A program made the position numbers and the translations under genes. A stretch of DNA of 64,000 nt from Nocardioides speluncae (GTDB lineage Bacteria > Actinomycetota > Actinomycetes > Propionibacteriales > Nocardioidaceae): the NCBI RefSeq assembly GCF_003121585.1, contig NZ_QEOO01000026.1, positions 1-64,000 of the forward strand. The letters run 5' to 3'. Below, piece by piece: positions 17,599-26,560 of the stretch (its first letter is position 1; every line of letters begins with the position of its first letter). The notes below the pieces were generated by a model. The model made no database searches. It was not told where the DNA came from and was given only the letters and a program-made list of their open reading frames with translations.

Positions 17599-18394
17599 GC
17601 TCGCCTCCCTTGCGCTGCTGACGGGCCGCCACGACGTTGTCCGACGCGCCGGTGATCGCGGCCACCAGCTCCTCGGTCGTCGCGTCCTCGACCCGGAACT
17701 CGGCGGTGTTGCGGCCAAGTCTGAGTACGACGATCCGGTCGGCCACCGCCTGGACGTCGGCCATGTTGTGGCTGACCAGGATCACCGCGAGCCCGTTGTC
17801 GCGGAGCCGTTCGATCAGGTTCAGCACCTCCGCGGTCTGGGCGACGCCGAGGGCCGCGGTGGGCTCGTCGAGCATCACCACCTTGGGGCTGCCGACCAGG
17901 GCCCGGGCGATCGCGACGGTCTGCCGCTGCCCGCCCGAGAGGCTGGCGATCGGGATCCGGACCGACGGGATCTTGGCCGAGAGGCTGCGGAGCAGCTTCC
18001 AGGCCGCGGTCTCCATCTCGACCTCGTTGATCACCGGCCCGACCAACCGCTCCTGGCCGAGGAACAGGTTTGCGACCACGTCGAGGTTGTCGCACAGCGC
18101 GAGGTCCTGGAAGACCGTCGCGATGCCGAGCACCTGCGCCTGCCGCGGCCCACCCACGTGGATGTGGCGGCCGGCAAGCTCGATGTCGCCGGCGTCGGGC
18201 TGGTAGACACCCGAGATCACTTTGACCAGCGTGGACTTTCCGGCGCCATTGTCGCCGACCAGGGCGACCACCTCACCGGCAGCTACCTCGAGGTGTACGT
18301 CGGTCAGCGCCTGAACGGCTCCGAACCGCTTGGAAACGCCGGCCAGGGACAGGACCACATCCCTGACCGGCGCGTCTTTGGTGAGCGAAGACAA
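17591..18394 (-). CDS. Sugar ABC transporter ATP-binding protein
   Basis: Cytoplasmic ATPase of 267 residues powering the xylose-type importer. Walker A is GDNGAGKST, the signature is LSGGQRQ, and Walker B is VVMLDEPTAAL. The DNGAGKS form is characteristic of sugar importers of this class. Only one nucleotide-binding domain is present, so it must work as a dimer, unlike tandem XylG/RbsA. The start appears to be a TTG at 18394, four nt after the TAA of the binding-protein gene; no ATG or GTG is available nearby. This suggests reinitiation-coupled translation. Confidence 0.92.
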   Translation of the reverse strand: MSSLTKDAPVRDVVLSLAGVSKRFGAVQALTDVHLEVAAGEVVALVGDNGAGKSTLVKVISGVYQPDAGDIELAGRHIHVGGPRQAQVLGIATVFQDLALCDNLDVVANLFLGQERLVGPVINEVEMETAAWKLLRSLSAKIPSVRIPIASLSGGQRQTVAIARALVGSPKVVMLDEPTAALGVAQTAEVLNLIERLRDNGLAVILVSHNMADVQAVADRIVVLRLGRNTAEFRVEDATTEELVAAITGASDNVVAARQQRKGGEHG

Positions 18395-18398
18395 GTTG

Positions 18399-19469
18399 TT
18401 ACTCGATTCCGGCCTCGGTGCAGGCTGCGGCGAACTCGCCCTGGCAGATGTCGGCCGCCGGGATGAAGTCGTCCGCGACCACGGTGTCGGCGACGTTGTC
18501 CTTGGTGACCACGACCGGATCGAAGATGAACGACGGGACGCCCTCGAAGTCGGTGGTGTCGGTGACCTCGTCGCCGTTGGCGAGCGCGACGGCCACCTCA
18601 GCCGCCTTCTCGGCCTCGATCGGGATCGGCTTGTAGATCGTCATCGCCTGCTGGCCGGCAACGATTCGCTGGATCGCGGCGAGCTCGGCGTCCTGACCGG
18701 TCACCGGCGGCAGCGCGTCGGCGGCCACTCCGGCACCGGTGAGCGCGGAGATCACGCCGCCCGCCTGGCCGTCGTTCGCGGCGTACACACCTTGAATGCT
18801 GGACGCCGGGTGCTTGCCGAGCTGGTCGGTGGTCCACTGCTGGGCGTTGTCCGGGCTCCAGTCGGGGTTGTCGTACTCGGCGAGGATCTTCACGCCGGAC
18901 GCGTCGAGCACGCTGTGCGCGCCCTCCTTGAACTGGGCCGCGTTCGGGTCGCTCGGAGCGCCGTTGAGCATCAGGACGTTGCCCTTGTCGCCCATCGCGT
19001 CGACCAGCGCCTGCGCCTGCATCTCGCCGACGGTCTTGTTGTCGAAGGACATGTAGTAGTCGGCGCCCTCGATGAACCGGTCGTAGGCGATCACCTTCGC
19101 GCCGGAGTCCTGCGCGGACTGCACCATGCTGCCGGCGCCAGGGCCGTTGACCGGGTCGAGAACGACCACGTCAGCGCCCTTCGAGATCGCGGTGTCGACC
19201 TGCTGTGCCTGCTTCGCCTCGTCCTGGTCGGCGTTGTAGTAGTCGACCTTGCAGTCGGGACACAGGTCCCTGACCTTCGACTCGAACAGCGGCCGGTCGT
19301 GGGCCTCGTAGCGGGTGGTCTTGGACTCGGGCAGAAGCAGCGCGATGGTCTTGCTGCCGCCCTCGTCATCGCCCTCCTGGGCGTCGTTGGCGCCGCAGGC
19401 CGTCAACGCGGCTCCGCTGAAAACTGCCGCGATGCCGAAGACGGCGAGGCGGCGTACAGGTCCGACCAT
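18399..19469 (-). CDS. Sugar ABC transporter substrate-binding lipoprotein
   Basis: First gene of the importer operon, a 356-residue type 1 periplasmic-binding protein. The signal peptide MVGPVRRLAVFGIAAVFSGA ends in lipobox LTAC. An acidic linker (QEGDDEGG) precedes the fold: TIALLLPESKTTRYE, GADVVVLDPVNG, VIAYDRFIEGADYYMSFDN, and VTGQDAELAAIQRIVAGQ. Similarity to XylF-type proteins suggests D-xylose or a related pentose, which is inference. A strong AAGGAGG lies 9 nt before ATG 19469. The operon diverges from a ROK regulator at 19648. Confidence 0.92.
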   Translation of the reverse strand: MVGPVRRLAVFGIAAVFSGAALTACGANDAQEGDDEGGSKTIALLLPESKTTRYEAHDRPLFESKVRDLCPDCKVDYYNADQDEAKQAQQVDTAISKGADVVVLDPVNGPGAGSMVQSAQDSGAKVIAYDRFIEGADYYMSFDNKTVGEMQAQALVDAMGDKGNVLMLNGAPSDPNAAQFKEGAHSVLDASGVKILAEYDNPDWSPDNAQQWTTDQLGKHPASSIQGVYAANDGQAGGVISALTGAGVAADALPPVTGQDAELAAIQRIVAGQQAMTIYKPIPIEAEKAAEVAVALANGDEVTDTTDFEGVPSFIFDPVVVTKDNVADTVVADDFIPAADICQGEFAAACTEAGIE

Positions 19470-19647
19470 GGGTTGCTTCCTCCTTGGGTTTCGGGCCGAT
19501 CACGGCCGGCCCGGCGTGCCTACGACGAGTGTCATGAGTCACAGGCTTATCGTCAAGAGTTGAACACTAATTTGTTATCTACGGCTGATTTTTTGGTTTT
19601 GTGTCCATTATTGACGACTACAGGTGGTCTAGCCCTACAGTTCACTC
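19470..19647. promoter_or_regulatory. AT-rich divergent promoter region of the sugar importer and ROK repressor
   Basis: This 178-bp gap has an unusually AT-rich patch at 19555-19612. TCGTCAA at 19550-19556 and TTGACGA at 19611-19617 form widely spaced inverted half-sites. AACACTAATTTGTT within the patch is another imperfect dyad. These are candidate ROK-binding sites; the exact operator is not assigned. Confidence 0.4.
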
Positions 19648-20811
19648 ATGGCAGTCAGTCCCGGATCGACCGCAGCGCTGCGCACGGCCAACCAGCGCCG
19701 GGTGCTCGACGTGCTTCGGAGCGACGCTATCGACGGCCATGCCGACGGCGTACACACGCAGGCCGACCTGGCCCGGATCACGGGGCTGGCCCCGGCGACG
19801 ATCTCCAACATCGTTCGAGACCTGGTCGCGTCCGGGCTGATCGAGACCGAGCCGGGCAGCGGCCGACGCGGTACGACGGTCCGGATGGCCCGCTCGGCGG
19901 GCCTGGTCACCGGCGTCGACTTCGGCCACAGCCACGTCGCGGTGGCCCTCGCTGACGTCTCCGGCAACATCATCGACGAGCAGCGCCGGCCGCTGGCCGC
20001 GACCGCGCCGTACCACGAGGGCCTGGCGCTGGCCGACAAGCTGCTGACCGCGCTGCTCGCCGAGGCCGGCACCGACCAGGTCCGCACAGTCGGCCTGGGG
20101 CTACCGGCCCCGATCACCGACGAGGTGGTCCGGTCGGCGACGATCCTGCCCGGCTGGGTGGGCGTGAACGCCCAGGAAGCAGCCGAGTCGGTGTTCGCCG
20201 CGCCGGTCTACATCGACAACGACGCGAACCTCGGCGCCCTCGCCGAGCGCCGCCGCGGCGTCAGCCGTGAGCACGACACCTCGATCTTCGTGAAGGTCTC
20301 CTCCGGCGTCGGCTCCGGGCTGATCATCGACGGCCGGATGTTCCACGGCTCCTCCGGGACCGCCGGCGAGATCGGCCATCTGACCCTCGACGACCAGGGT
20401 CCGGTCTGCCGCTGCGGCAGCCGCGGCTGCCTGGAGGCCTATGCCTCGACGGTCGCGGTCCAGGAGTTGATGGCCGGCCAGATGCCGGAGGCCAGCTTCG
20501 ACGAGATCGTGGCCGCCGCCCGCGCGGGCAACTTGTCCGCCGTACGAACCTTCGAAGACGCCGGCCTGCACCTCGGCTGGGGGCTGGCCAGCATCGTCAA
20601 CCTGCTCAACCCCGGCGTCATCGTGGTCGGCGGCGACATGGCCGCCGCCGGCGACCTGCTCCTGGAACACGCCCGGATCGGCCTGCGCCGGCACGCCCTC
20701 GACGCCGTCGCCGCCACACCGATCGTGGTCAGCGATCTAGGCGAGCGCGCCTCCCTCGTCGGCGCCGTACTCCTCGCCGCGGATCGTGCCGAACTGCTCG
20801 TCGAAGGCTGA
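19648..20811 (+). CDS. ROK-family transcriptional repressor
   Basis: A 387-residue regulator with an N-terminal winged helix (NQRRVLDVLRS, then QADLARITGLAPATISNIV near residues 32-50 and SGLIETEPGSGRRGTT) and a C-terminal ROK sugar-kinase-like domain. The zinc-binding ROK signature is seen as CRCGSRGCLEAYA. The phosphate-binding loop GVDFGHSHV is degenerate relative to true kinases, supporting a regulatory role. Position divergent from the xylose-type importer makes it the likely sugar-responsive repressor of that operon (XylR-like). The start is ATG 19648 with no long leader, 20 nt after an AT-rich promoter zone. Confidence 0.9.
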   Translation: MAVSPGSTAALRTANQRRVLDVLRSDAIDGHADGVHTQADLARITGLAPATISNIVRDLVASGLIETEPGSGRRGTTVRMARSAGLVTGVDFGHSHVAVALADVSGNIIDEQRRPLAATAPYHEGLALADKLLTALLAEAGTDQVRTVGLGLPAPITDEVVRSATILPGWVGVNAQEAAESVFAAPVYIDNDANLGALAERRRGVSREHDTSIFVKVSSGVGSGLIIDGRMFHGSSGTAGEIGHLTLDDQGPVCRCGSRGCLEAYASTVAVQELMAGQMPEASFDEIVAAARAGNLSAVRTFEDAGLHLGWGLASIVNLLNPGVIVVGGDMAAAGDLLLEHARIGLRRHALDAVAATPIVVSDLGERASLVGAVLLAADRAELLVEG

Positions 20812-20886
20812 CGGCTGCTTGGTCCGGTCATGCGCATGGCACCACGGCCTGCACCTCGACTCGGCCCGGTCAACATCGTCGACGGA

Positions 20887-20919
20887 CGTACGACGGTTTC
20901 GTACGTACAAATTCGTACG
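20887..20919. promoter_or_regulatory. Candidate operator with repeated TTCGTACG
   Basis: CGTACGA-CGGTT-TCGTACG (20887-20905) is a perfect 7-bp inverted repeat, and TTCGTACG is repeated at 20912-20919 with a 14-bp period. It lies 67-99 bp before the gene at 20986 and after the ROK gene. AAATTCGTACG recurs at about 24281. The regulator is unknown. Confidence 0.35.
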
Positions 20920-20985
20920 GACAGACCGCCGCGACGGGCCATTTGGTGCCGGTACCCGACCGACTTGGTCGGCTACCGTTGCGCC

Positions 20986-21477
20986 GTGCCCATGCTCGTT
21001 CACCTCACCAACGAAGACGAGACCGGATCGATCCGCCGCAGCGGAATCCGCATCGGCAAGTTTCGCGATGGCGTCTACGCGATGCCCGTGTTGGAGAACT
21101 TCGTGGTCAGCAACCAGTGGTTGCGCGAGCTCAAACGCGGGGCAACCGGCTCACGCACGCTCTCGGCGGTCCACTTCCGCATCCCGGACACCGAGATCGT
21201 GCTCATGGGCCACTACAGCCAGGAGCACGTCGAGGTGACGGCCGCCGAGGCGGCCGGGGCGATCATGCATGCGGAGGACCCGTTGGGGATGGAGATCATC
21301 ATCCCGCGTCCGATATCGCCGAAGGAGATCCACAAGATCCGTGGCGTGCCCCAGGTCGTCGGCTGGCGCTACTTTCCCGGCGCGAACGGACGCAAGGTGT
21401 GTGGCTGCCCTGCCTGCCTGCCGCCGGGCACGTACAAGTCCCGCGTTCTTCGCCAGCGATACGACAATGGAGCCTGA
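20986..21477 (+). CDS. Uncharacterised conserved protein with C-terminal CxCxxC
   Basis: A 163-residue product, MPMLVHLTNEDETGSIRRSG onward. The opening LVHLTNED..SIRRSGIRIGK resembles the start of ADP-ribosyltransferase-like folds, where a His-x-Thr is followed by a helix and G-I-R, but no catalytic set can be assigned, so this is only a hint. The middle has VHFRIPDTEIVLMGHY and VTAAEAAG; the end has EIIIPRPISPKEIHKIRGVP then VVGWRYFPGANG and a CGCPAC motif that could bind a metal. The start is GTG 20986 or ATG 20992; the upstream in-frame stretch covers an operator-like palindrome and is not favoured. It is convergent with guaA. Function unknown. Confidence 0.65.
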   Translation: MPMLVHLTNEDETGSIRRSGIRIGKFRDGVYAMPVLENFVVSNQWLRELKRGATGSRTLSAVHFRIPDTEIVLMGHYSQEHVEVTAAEAAGAIMHAEDPLGMEIIIPRPISPKEIHKIRGVPQVVGWRYFPGANGRKVCGCPACLPPGTYKSRVLRQRYDNGA

Positions 21478-21487
21478 GAACGCCCCG

Positions 21488-23068
21488 CTACTCCCACTCG
21501 ATGGTGCCGGGCGGCTTGCTGGTGATGTCGACGGTGACCCGGTTGACCTCGCGGACCTCGTTGGTGATCCGGGTCGAGATCCTCTCGAGTACGTCGTACG
21601 GCAGGCGGGCCCAGTCGGCGGTCATCGCGTCCTCGGAGGTGACCGGGCGCAGCACGATCGGGTGGCCGTAGGTGCGGCCGTCGCCCTGGACGCCGACCGA
21701 GCGGACGTCGGCGAGCAGCACGACCGGGAACTGCCAGATGTCGCGGTCCAGGCCGGCGCGGGTCAGCTCCTCGCGGGCGATCGCGTCGGCGTCGCGGAGC
21801 AGGTCGAGCCGGTCGCGGGTGACCTCGCCGATGATCCGGATCGCCAGGCCGGGGCCGGGGAACGGGTGCCGCCAGACGATCTCGGCGGGCAGGCCGAGCT
21901 GCTCGCCGACCAGCCGCACCTCGTCCTTGAACAGCGTGCGCAGCGGCTCTACGAGCTCGAACTCCAGGTCGTCGGGCAGGCCGCCGACGTTGTGGTGGGA
22001 CTTGATGTTGGCCGCACCCTCGCCGCCGCCGGACTCGACGACGTCGGGGTAGAGCGTGCCCTGGACGAGGAACGCCACCTTCGCGCCGGCGTCGGCGGCC
22101 GAGCCGAGCACCTCGGCCTCGGCGGCCTCGAAGACCCGGATGAACTCGCGGCCGATGATCTTGCGCTTCTCCTCGGGGTCGCTGACCCCGGCCAGCGCGT
22201 CGAGGAAGCGCTTCTCGGCGTCGACGACGTGCAGCTTGACGCCGGTCGCGGCGACGAAGTCGCGCTCGACCTGCTCGGCCTCATTCTTGCGCAGCAGCCC
22301 GTGGTCGACGAACACGCAGTCCAGCCGGTCGCCGATCGCCCGCTGCACCATCGCCGCGGCCACGGCCGAGTCGACGCCACCGGAAAGCCCACAGATCGCC
22401 CGGCCCTCGGTCCCGATCTGAGCCCGGATCCGCTCGATCTGCTCCTCGACGATGTTGACCATGGTCCAGGTGGCGCGGCAGCCCGCGATGCTGTGCAAGA
22501 AGTGCTCGAGGATGCGCTGCCCGTGCTCGGTGTGCAGCACCTCGGGATGCCACTGGACGCCTGCGAGCCGCTTGTCGAGGTTCTCGAAGGCGGCCACCGG
22601 CGTCACGCTGGTCGAGGCCAGCACCGTGAAGCCCTCGGGGGCGGCGGCCACGGAGTCGCCGTGCGACATCCAGACGTTGTGCTCAGTAGGCAGGTCGGCG
22701 AGCAGCGTGCCGCCCTGACTGACCTGCACCGGCGTCCGCCCGTACTCACGAGCGCCGGTGTGCGCGACGTCGCCGCCGAGCGCCCGCGCCATCGCCTGGA
22801 AGCCGTAGCAGATGCCGAAGACCGGCACGTCGGCCTCGAACAGACCGGTGTCCACGCCGGGCGCGCCCTCGGCGTACACCGACGAGGGGCCACCGGACAG
22901 GATGATCGCCTTCGGCTGCTTCGCCAGCATGTCGGCGACCGGCATGGTGTGCGGGACGATCTCGGAGTAGACCCGAGCCTCGCGCACGCGGCGCGCGATC
23001 AGCTGGGCGTACTGGGCGCCGAAGTCGACGACCAGAACCAGGTCGTGTCCGGCGTGCGCGCTGGTCAT
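21488..23068 (-). CDS. guaA: GMP synthase (glutamine-hydrolysing)
   Basis: Converts XMP to GMP using ATP and glutamine. The 526-residue protein has an N-terminal class I amidotransferase (nucleophile Cys in [10 protein letters not shown], His/Glu in VQWHPEV) and an ATP-pyrophosphatase domain with P-loop [12 protein letters not shown]. The C-terminal dimerisation domain ends in [10 protein letters not shown], the family terminus. ATG 23068 is preceded by AAAGG at 6 nt; a GTG two codons upstream is less likely. Together with guaB3 and guaB2 at 35-41 kb, it gives the guanine branch of purine synthesis. Confidence 0.97.
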   Translation of the reverse strand: MTSAHAGHDLVLVVDFGAQYAQLIARRVREARVYSEIVPHTMPVADMLAKQPKAIILSGGPSSVYAEGAPGVDTGLFEADVPVFGICYGFQAMARALGGDVAHTGAREYGRTPVQVSQGGTLLADLPTEHNVWMSHGDSVAAAPEGFTVLASTSVTPVAAFENLDKRLAGVQWHPEVLHTEHGQRILEHFLHSIAGCRATWTMVNIVEEQIERIRAQIGTEGRAICGLSGGVDSAVAAAMVQRAIGDRLDCVFVDHGLLRKNEAEQVERDFVAATGVKLHVVDAEKRFLDALAGVSDPEEKRKIIGREFIRVFEAAEAEVLGSAADAGAKVAFLVQGTLYPDVVESGGGEGAANIKSHHNVGGLPDDLEFELVEPLRTLFKDEVRLVGEQLGLPAEIVWRHPFPGPGLAIRIIGEVTRDRLDLLRDADAIAREELTRAGLDRDIWQFPVVLLADVRSVGVQGDGRTYGHPIVLRPVTSEDAMTADWARLPYDVLERISTRITNEVREVNRVTVDITSKPPGTIEWE

Positions 23069-23157
23069 GAGCACCTTTCGGGTACGGCGGAGGGTGAGCC
23101 CGAAGTCTATCTGCGTGGCACGGGCAACCGCCGATCGCCGACGCGCGTCTATCCACT

Positions 23158-23991
23158 GTGGCGAAGAACCGAACCTGGCGATGGTGGCTGCTGGCCACCG
23201 TCCTCACCCTGGCGATCCCGCCACTCGGCATCCTGGCCTTCGACGAGCTCTCCCGCTATCGGGAGGCCGGGCGCCCAGTGGCCGCCGACTTCGAGGCCGC
23301 GGTGGTGCAGCCGGGCGGCCTGCTTCTCGTCAACCCGAGCAGCGGTCACCGTAAGGAGGTTCGTGGTTACAGGTCCTGCGGGAAAGGGAGCTACACGGCC
23401 GAGACCTCCCGCGACGGTGACGTCCTGACGTTCCGCTTCGTCTACCACCCCACGGGCGTCCGTCGGACCTCTCAGTGTCAGTACGACCCCTCTGGCGAGA
23501 CCCTCGGCCCGGAGACATATGACCTCGACCTCGACGGGCCGCCTCCGGTGCAGGTCAAGGTCGTCAACGGCCGGACCCATCGGGTCGTGGACCCGACCCG
23601 CGGACCCCGTCTGCCTCGCTCCGACTGGGAAGCAGGCACCTCCGAAGGTGGCGATCACGGCCGGGCGTCCTGGCAGAGCTGCTGGCACCGCCCCACCGGC
23701 GAAGATGTCTGCGTCCGCCACCCGACGGCCTTCGCGGACGACGAGCCGCACGCCTGGCTCCGGTCCGGCGACCTCGGAGACGACACCTACTTCGACATGC
23801 CGACGCCGATCACGACCTACCCACTGCGGCTCGCGAGCCTGACCTTGAGCGTCACTGCTGCAGCTCCCGCGCCCGACTCGCAGCACCTCGAGGTGACAGC
23901 GCCCGACGGCCGCGTGGTCATGCGGCTGATCGTCGGCGACATGACCGCTGCCCAGGTCCGGGCTCTCGTCCGCGAAATCAGCGTGTCCTAG
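23158..23991 (+). CDS. Hypothetical membrane-anchored protein
   Basis: A 277-residue protein with one N-terminal membrane helix ([20 protein letters not shown], about residues 9-28) followed by an extracytoplasmic domain of about 245 residues. Two Cys-containing segments ([10 protein letters not shown] and [22 protein letters not shown]) could form disulfides outside the cell. No recognised enzymatic motif is seen. It starts with GTG 23158, divergent from guaA, with an 89-bp gap. It could be a secreted-domain stress or envelope protein; no function is assigned. Confidence 0.7.
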   Translation: MAKNRTWRWWLLATVLTLAIPPLGILAFDELSRYREAGRPVAADFEAAVVQPGGLLLVNPSSGHRKEVRGYRSCGKGSYTAETSRDGDVLTFRFVYHPTGVRRTSQCQYDPSGETLGPETYDLDLDGPPPVQVKVVNGRTHRVVDPTRGPRLPRSDWEAGTSEGGDHGRASWQSCWHRPTGEDVCVRHPTAFADDEPHAWLRSGDLGDDTYFDMPTPITTYPLRLASLTLSVTAAAPAPDSQHLEVTAPDGRVVMRLIVGDMTAAQVRALVREISVS

Positions 23992-24001
23992 GCACAGACC
24001 C

Positions 24002-24115
24002 TTGGTTTCGAGACGGTCGCAGAGCGACCTCCTCAACCAGCGGGCGGCGACTCGCGTGGGTCTCGACACGGCCTCCCCGCCATCTCCGGCTTCGCAAGCT
24101 CAGCCGTGGCCGTTG
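24002..24115. repeat. Intergenic repeat-like remnant
   Basis: GGTTTCGAGACGGTCGCAGA followed by GCGACCTCCTCAACCAGCGG, and then TCTCGACACGGCCTCC, has the look of a dispersed intergenic repeat. I recall similar stretches from Nocardioides genomes, but could not check this. Only one copy is present here. With the hairpin at 24124 and the small frame at 24220 it accounts for most of the 390-bp gap 23992-24381. Confidence 0.4.
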
Positions 24116-24123
24116 AAAATAGC

Positions 24124-24164
24124 ATCAGGGCCCGGCCGGGGAGGGAGGGTGGCCGGGCCCTGAT
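24124..24164 (+). terminator. Hairpin after the 23158 gene
   Basis: Perfect 14-nt arms ATCAGGGCCCGGCC (24124-24137) and GGCCGGGCCCTGAT (24151-24164) with a 13-nt purine-rich loop. No T-tract. It is 130 bp after the stop of the rightward gene. Confidence 0.55.
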
Positions 24165-24219
24165 CGTCCACGCAACTGATGGACAGCGCCTGGACACGCG
24201 ATCCGACCTGGGAGGGAGC

Positions 24220-24258
24220 ATGACTGTCGGATCCGATTACTCAAACGAGTGCTACTAA
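24220..24258 (+). CDS. Possible 12-residue peptide or leader ORF
   Basis: ATG at 24220 is preceded by TGGGAGGGAGC, one of the best Shine-Dalgarno matches in the window, and the frame reads MTVGSDYSNECY then TAA. It lies 124 bp before the gene at 24382. The strength of the ribosome site is the only evidence for translation; it could be a regulatory leader peptide or chance. Confidence 0.3.
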   Translation: MTVGSDYSNECY

Positions 24259-24381
24259 CGGGGGTTACGCGAATCTCTAGAAATTCGTACGACCGTCCCG
24301 GACGTCCCATTCGTCCCGTCCTGGAGGCTCAGCCGGCTCACTGATGTCCGCTGTCAAGGCCTTGTCCTAGGATCGTTCGCC

Positions 24382-24849
24382 ATGGCCGCCCAGCTGTTCA
24401 CGCTCCTCGGCGTCGTCGCTGGAGCCTTGGCTTCGTACCTGGCGACCTCGGCCGCCGAACGAGCTAGGTACAAGCGGCAAATGGCGACCAGATGGGATGA
24501 GCGTCGCCTTCAGACCTACATCGAGTTCTCGACCTGCGTGAAGGACATCTCGGCGAACGCCTCACGCGCCAGGGAAGCTGACGACGAGGCCTCCCGAGAC
24601 GCCTTTGTCGAGGCCATGGAACTCGCGGAGCTCCAACGAACGGCACACTTCGAGAAGCTCATGTTGTTGGCCTCGACACCTGCCATCGATGTTACTCACA
24701 CGGTGAACCAGCTCATCTGGCGCGAAGAGATCGCAACTCGGAAGGGCGAGGTCCTGGACGATCCAGGCTTGGTAGAAGCACTCAATGCCTTCTACGCGGC
24801 AGCGCGACGTGACCTCGGTTTGGACGCATCCACACCGGTACTCAGCTGA
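24382..24849 (+). CDS. Small hypothetical membrane-associated protein
   Basis: A 155-residue product with one N-terminal hydrophobic segment (LFTLLGVVAGALASYLAT) followed by a charged, helical cytoplasmic part: RYKRQMATRWDERRLQTYIEF and ELAELQRTAHFEKL. No catalytic motif is recognised. Local GC is lower than the neighbours (58% in one sampled line), which may reflect recent acquisition. Its last 8 bp overlap the convergent GMC oxidoreductase gene. Function unknown. Confidence 0.65.
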   Translation: MAAQLFTLLGVVAGALASYLATSAAERARYKRQMATRWDERRLQTYIEFSTCVKDISANASRAREADDEASRDAFVEAMELAELQRTAHFEKLMLLASTPAIDVTHTVNQLIWREEIATRKGEVLDDPGLVEALNAFYAAARRDLGLDASTPVLS

Positions 24850-26560
24850 CGCCAACGATCGGCAGCCGCAGCGCCGCCGGAGCGTCCGCGGGCACCACCG
24901 GGCTGGCGGGCGCGACGGCGTCGATCCGCTGGTACGCCGCACCGAGCGGCGGCCGGGAGTCGGCCTCGCCCTTGTTCGGCCAGAACGACATCGCCCGCTC
25001 CGCCTGCGCGGTGATCGTGAGTGACGGGTTCACGCCGAGGTTGGCGGAGATCGCGGAGCCGTCGGCGATGTGCAGGCCCGGATAGTTGTAGACCCGCTGA
25101 TAGGGGTCGACCACGCCACTGTTGGCCGAGTCGCCGATCGTGCAGCCGCCGATGAAGTGCGCGGTGAGCGGGCGCTCGAACGGCTCGCCGATGTTGCCTC
25201 CCGGCGTACCGCCCATGATCTGCGCCATCCGCCGCGCGGCGTCGTACGCGACCGGGATATAGGTCGGGTTGGGCTCGCCGTGGCCCTGCTGGCTGGTCAT
25301 CCGCCACCCGAACGGCGTCTTCTTGCCGATCGTGGTGATCGAGTTGTCCAAGGTCTGCATGACCAGCGCGATCACGGTGCGCTCCGACCAGTGCTTCATG
25401 TCGTAGAGGTCGAGCACCTCGCGCTTCTTCGCCCAGAGCTCCTTGAGCCAGGTCCGCACCCGGTTCTCGCCGGGGATCTCGTCGGCGAGGACGGTCTGCA
25501 TCATCGACATCGCGTTCGAGCCCTTGCCATAGCGGACCGGCTCGATGTGGGTGTGCTCGTCGGGGTGGAACGAGGACGTGATCGCGACGCCCTGCGTGTA
25601 GTCCACCGCGAGATCCGGCGCCAGCGCGCCGAGCAGCGCCTCGGAGTTGGTCCGGGTGAGTACGCCGAGCCGGTCGCTGAGCTCGGGCAGGTCGCCTTCG
25701 CCCTTCAGCTGGTGCAGCAGCTTCTGGGTGCCGAGGGCGGCCGCCGCGAAGACGACCTGCTCGGCGGTGAACGTCTTGACCGCCGACCCGTCACTCCTTA
25801 GGCGGGACAGCTTGGCCTTGGTCCAGCGGGTGTCCACCTGGAAGCCGCCGCCTTCGAGCGGGCGGACCCGGGTGACCGTGGTCAGCGGGTGCACCTTCGC
25901 GCCGTTCTGCTCGGCGAGGTAGAGGTAGTTCTTGACCAGCGTGTTCTTGGCGTTGTGCCGGCAGCCGGTCATGCACTCGCCGCACTGCAGGCAGGCGTTG
26001 CGCTGCGGGCCGACGCCGCCGAAGAACGGGTCGGCGGCCTGCTCCCCCGGCTTCTGACCGGTGCCACCGAAGAAGACCCCGACGGGCGTCGGGTGGTAGG
26101 TGTCGCCGACGCCCATCTCCTCGGCGACCTTCTGCATCACCTCGTCGGCCGGGGTCGTGGTCGGGTTCTCGACCACGCCGAGCATCCGCTTGGCCTGGTC
26201 GTAGTACGGCGCCAGCTCGGCCTTCCAGTCGGTGATGTGCGCCCAGGACGGGTCCCGGTAGAACGCGTCGAGCGGCTCGTAGAGCGTGTTGGCGTAGACC
26301 AGCGAGCCGCCGCCGACGCCCGCGCCGGCCAGGATCATGCAGTCCTTGACCATGTCGATGCGCTGGATGCCGTAGCAGCCGGCGGCCGGTGCGAACAGGA
26401 ACTTCTTGACGTCGAACGAGGTCGCGGGAAAGTCGCCGTCGGCGAACCGCGCGCCTGCCTCGAGTACGCCGACCTTGTAGCCCTTCTCGGTCAGCCGGAG
26501 CGCGGTGACCGAGCCACCGAACCCGGAGCCGATGACCAGGACGTCGTAGTCGAAGCTCAT
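24842..26560 (-). CDS. choD: GMC-family oxidoreductase, cholesterol-oxidase-like
   Basis: FAD-dependent oxidoreductase of 572 residues resembling mycobacterial ChoD. The dinucleotide motif VLVIGSGFGGSVTALRLTEK starts at residue 8, with VGVLEAGARF next, AGAGVGGGSLVYAN, and the C-terminal HFIGGCTIGDSANSGVVD / GLHIADGSAISANLGVNPS segment holding active-site residues. CLQCGECMTGCRHNAKNTL is a cysteine-rich stretch as in this subfamily. In mycobacteria choD is next to guaB3, and here it is near guaA. Activity on cholesterol is not proven for the subfamily, so the substrate is uncertain. ATG 26560 overlaps the stop of the aldehyde dehydrogenase gene (ATGA). Confidence 0.85.
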   Translation of the reverse strand: MSFDYDVLVIGSGFGGSVTALRLTEKGYKVGVLEAGARFADGDFPATSFDVKKFLFAPAAGCYGIQRIDMVKDCMILAGAGVGGGSLVYANTLYEPLDAFYRDPSWAHITDWKAELAPYYDQAKRMLGVVENPTTTPADEVMQKVAEEMGVGDTYHPTPVGVFFGGTGQKPGEQAADPFFGGVGPQRNACLQCGECMTGCRHNAKNTLVKNYLYLAEQNGAKVHPLTTVTRVRPLEGGGFQVDTRWTKAKLSRLRSDGSAVKTFTAEQVVFAAAALGTQKLLHQLKGEGDLPELSDRLGVLTRTNSEALLGALAPDLAVDYTQGVAITSSFHPDEHTHIEPVRYGKGSNAMSMMQTVLADEIPGENRVRTWLKELWAKKREVLDLYDMKHWSERTVIALVMQTLDNSITTIGKKTPFGWRMTSQQGHGEPNPTYIPVAYDAARRMAQIMGGTPGGNIGEPFERPLTAHFIGGCTIGDSANSGVVDPYQRVYNYPGLHIADGSAISANLGVNPSLTITAQAERAMSFWPNKGEADSRPPLGAAYQRIDAVAPASPVVPADAPAALRLPIVGVS

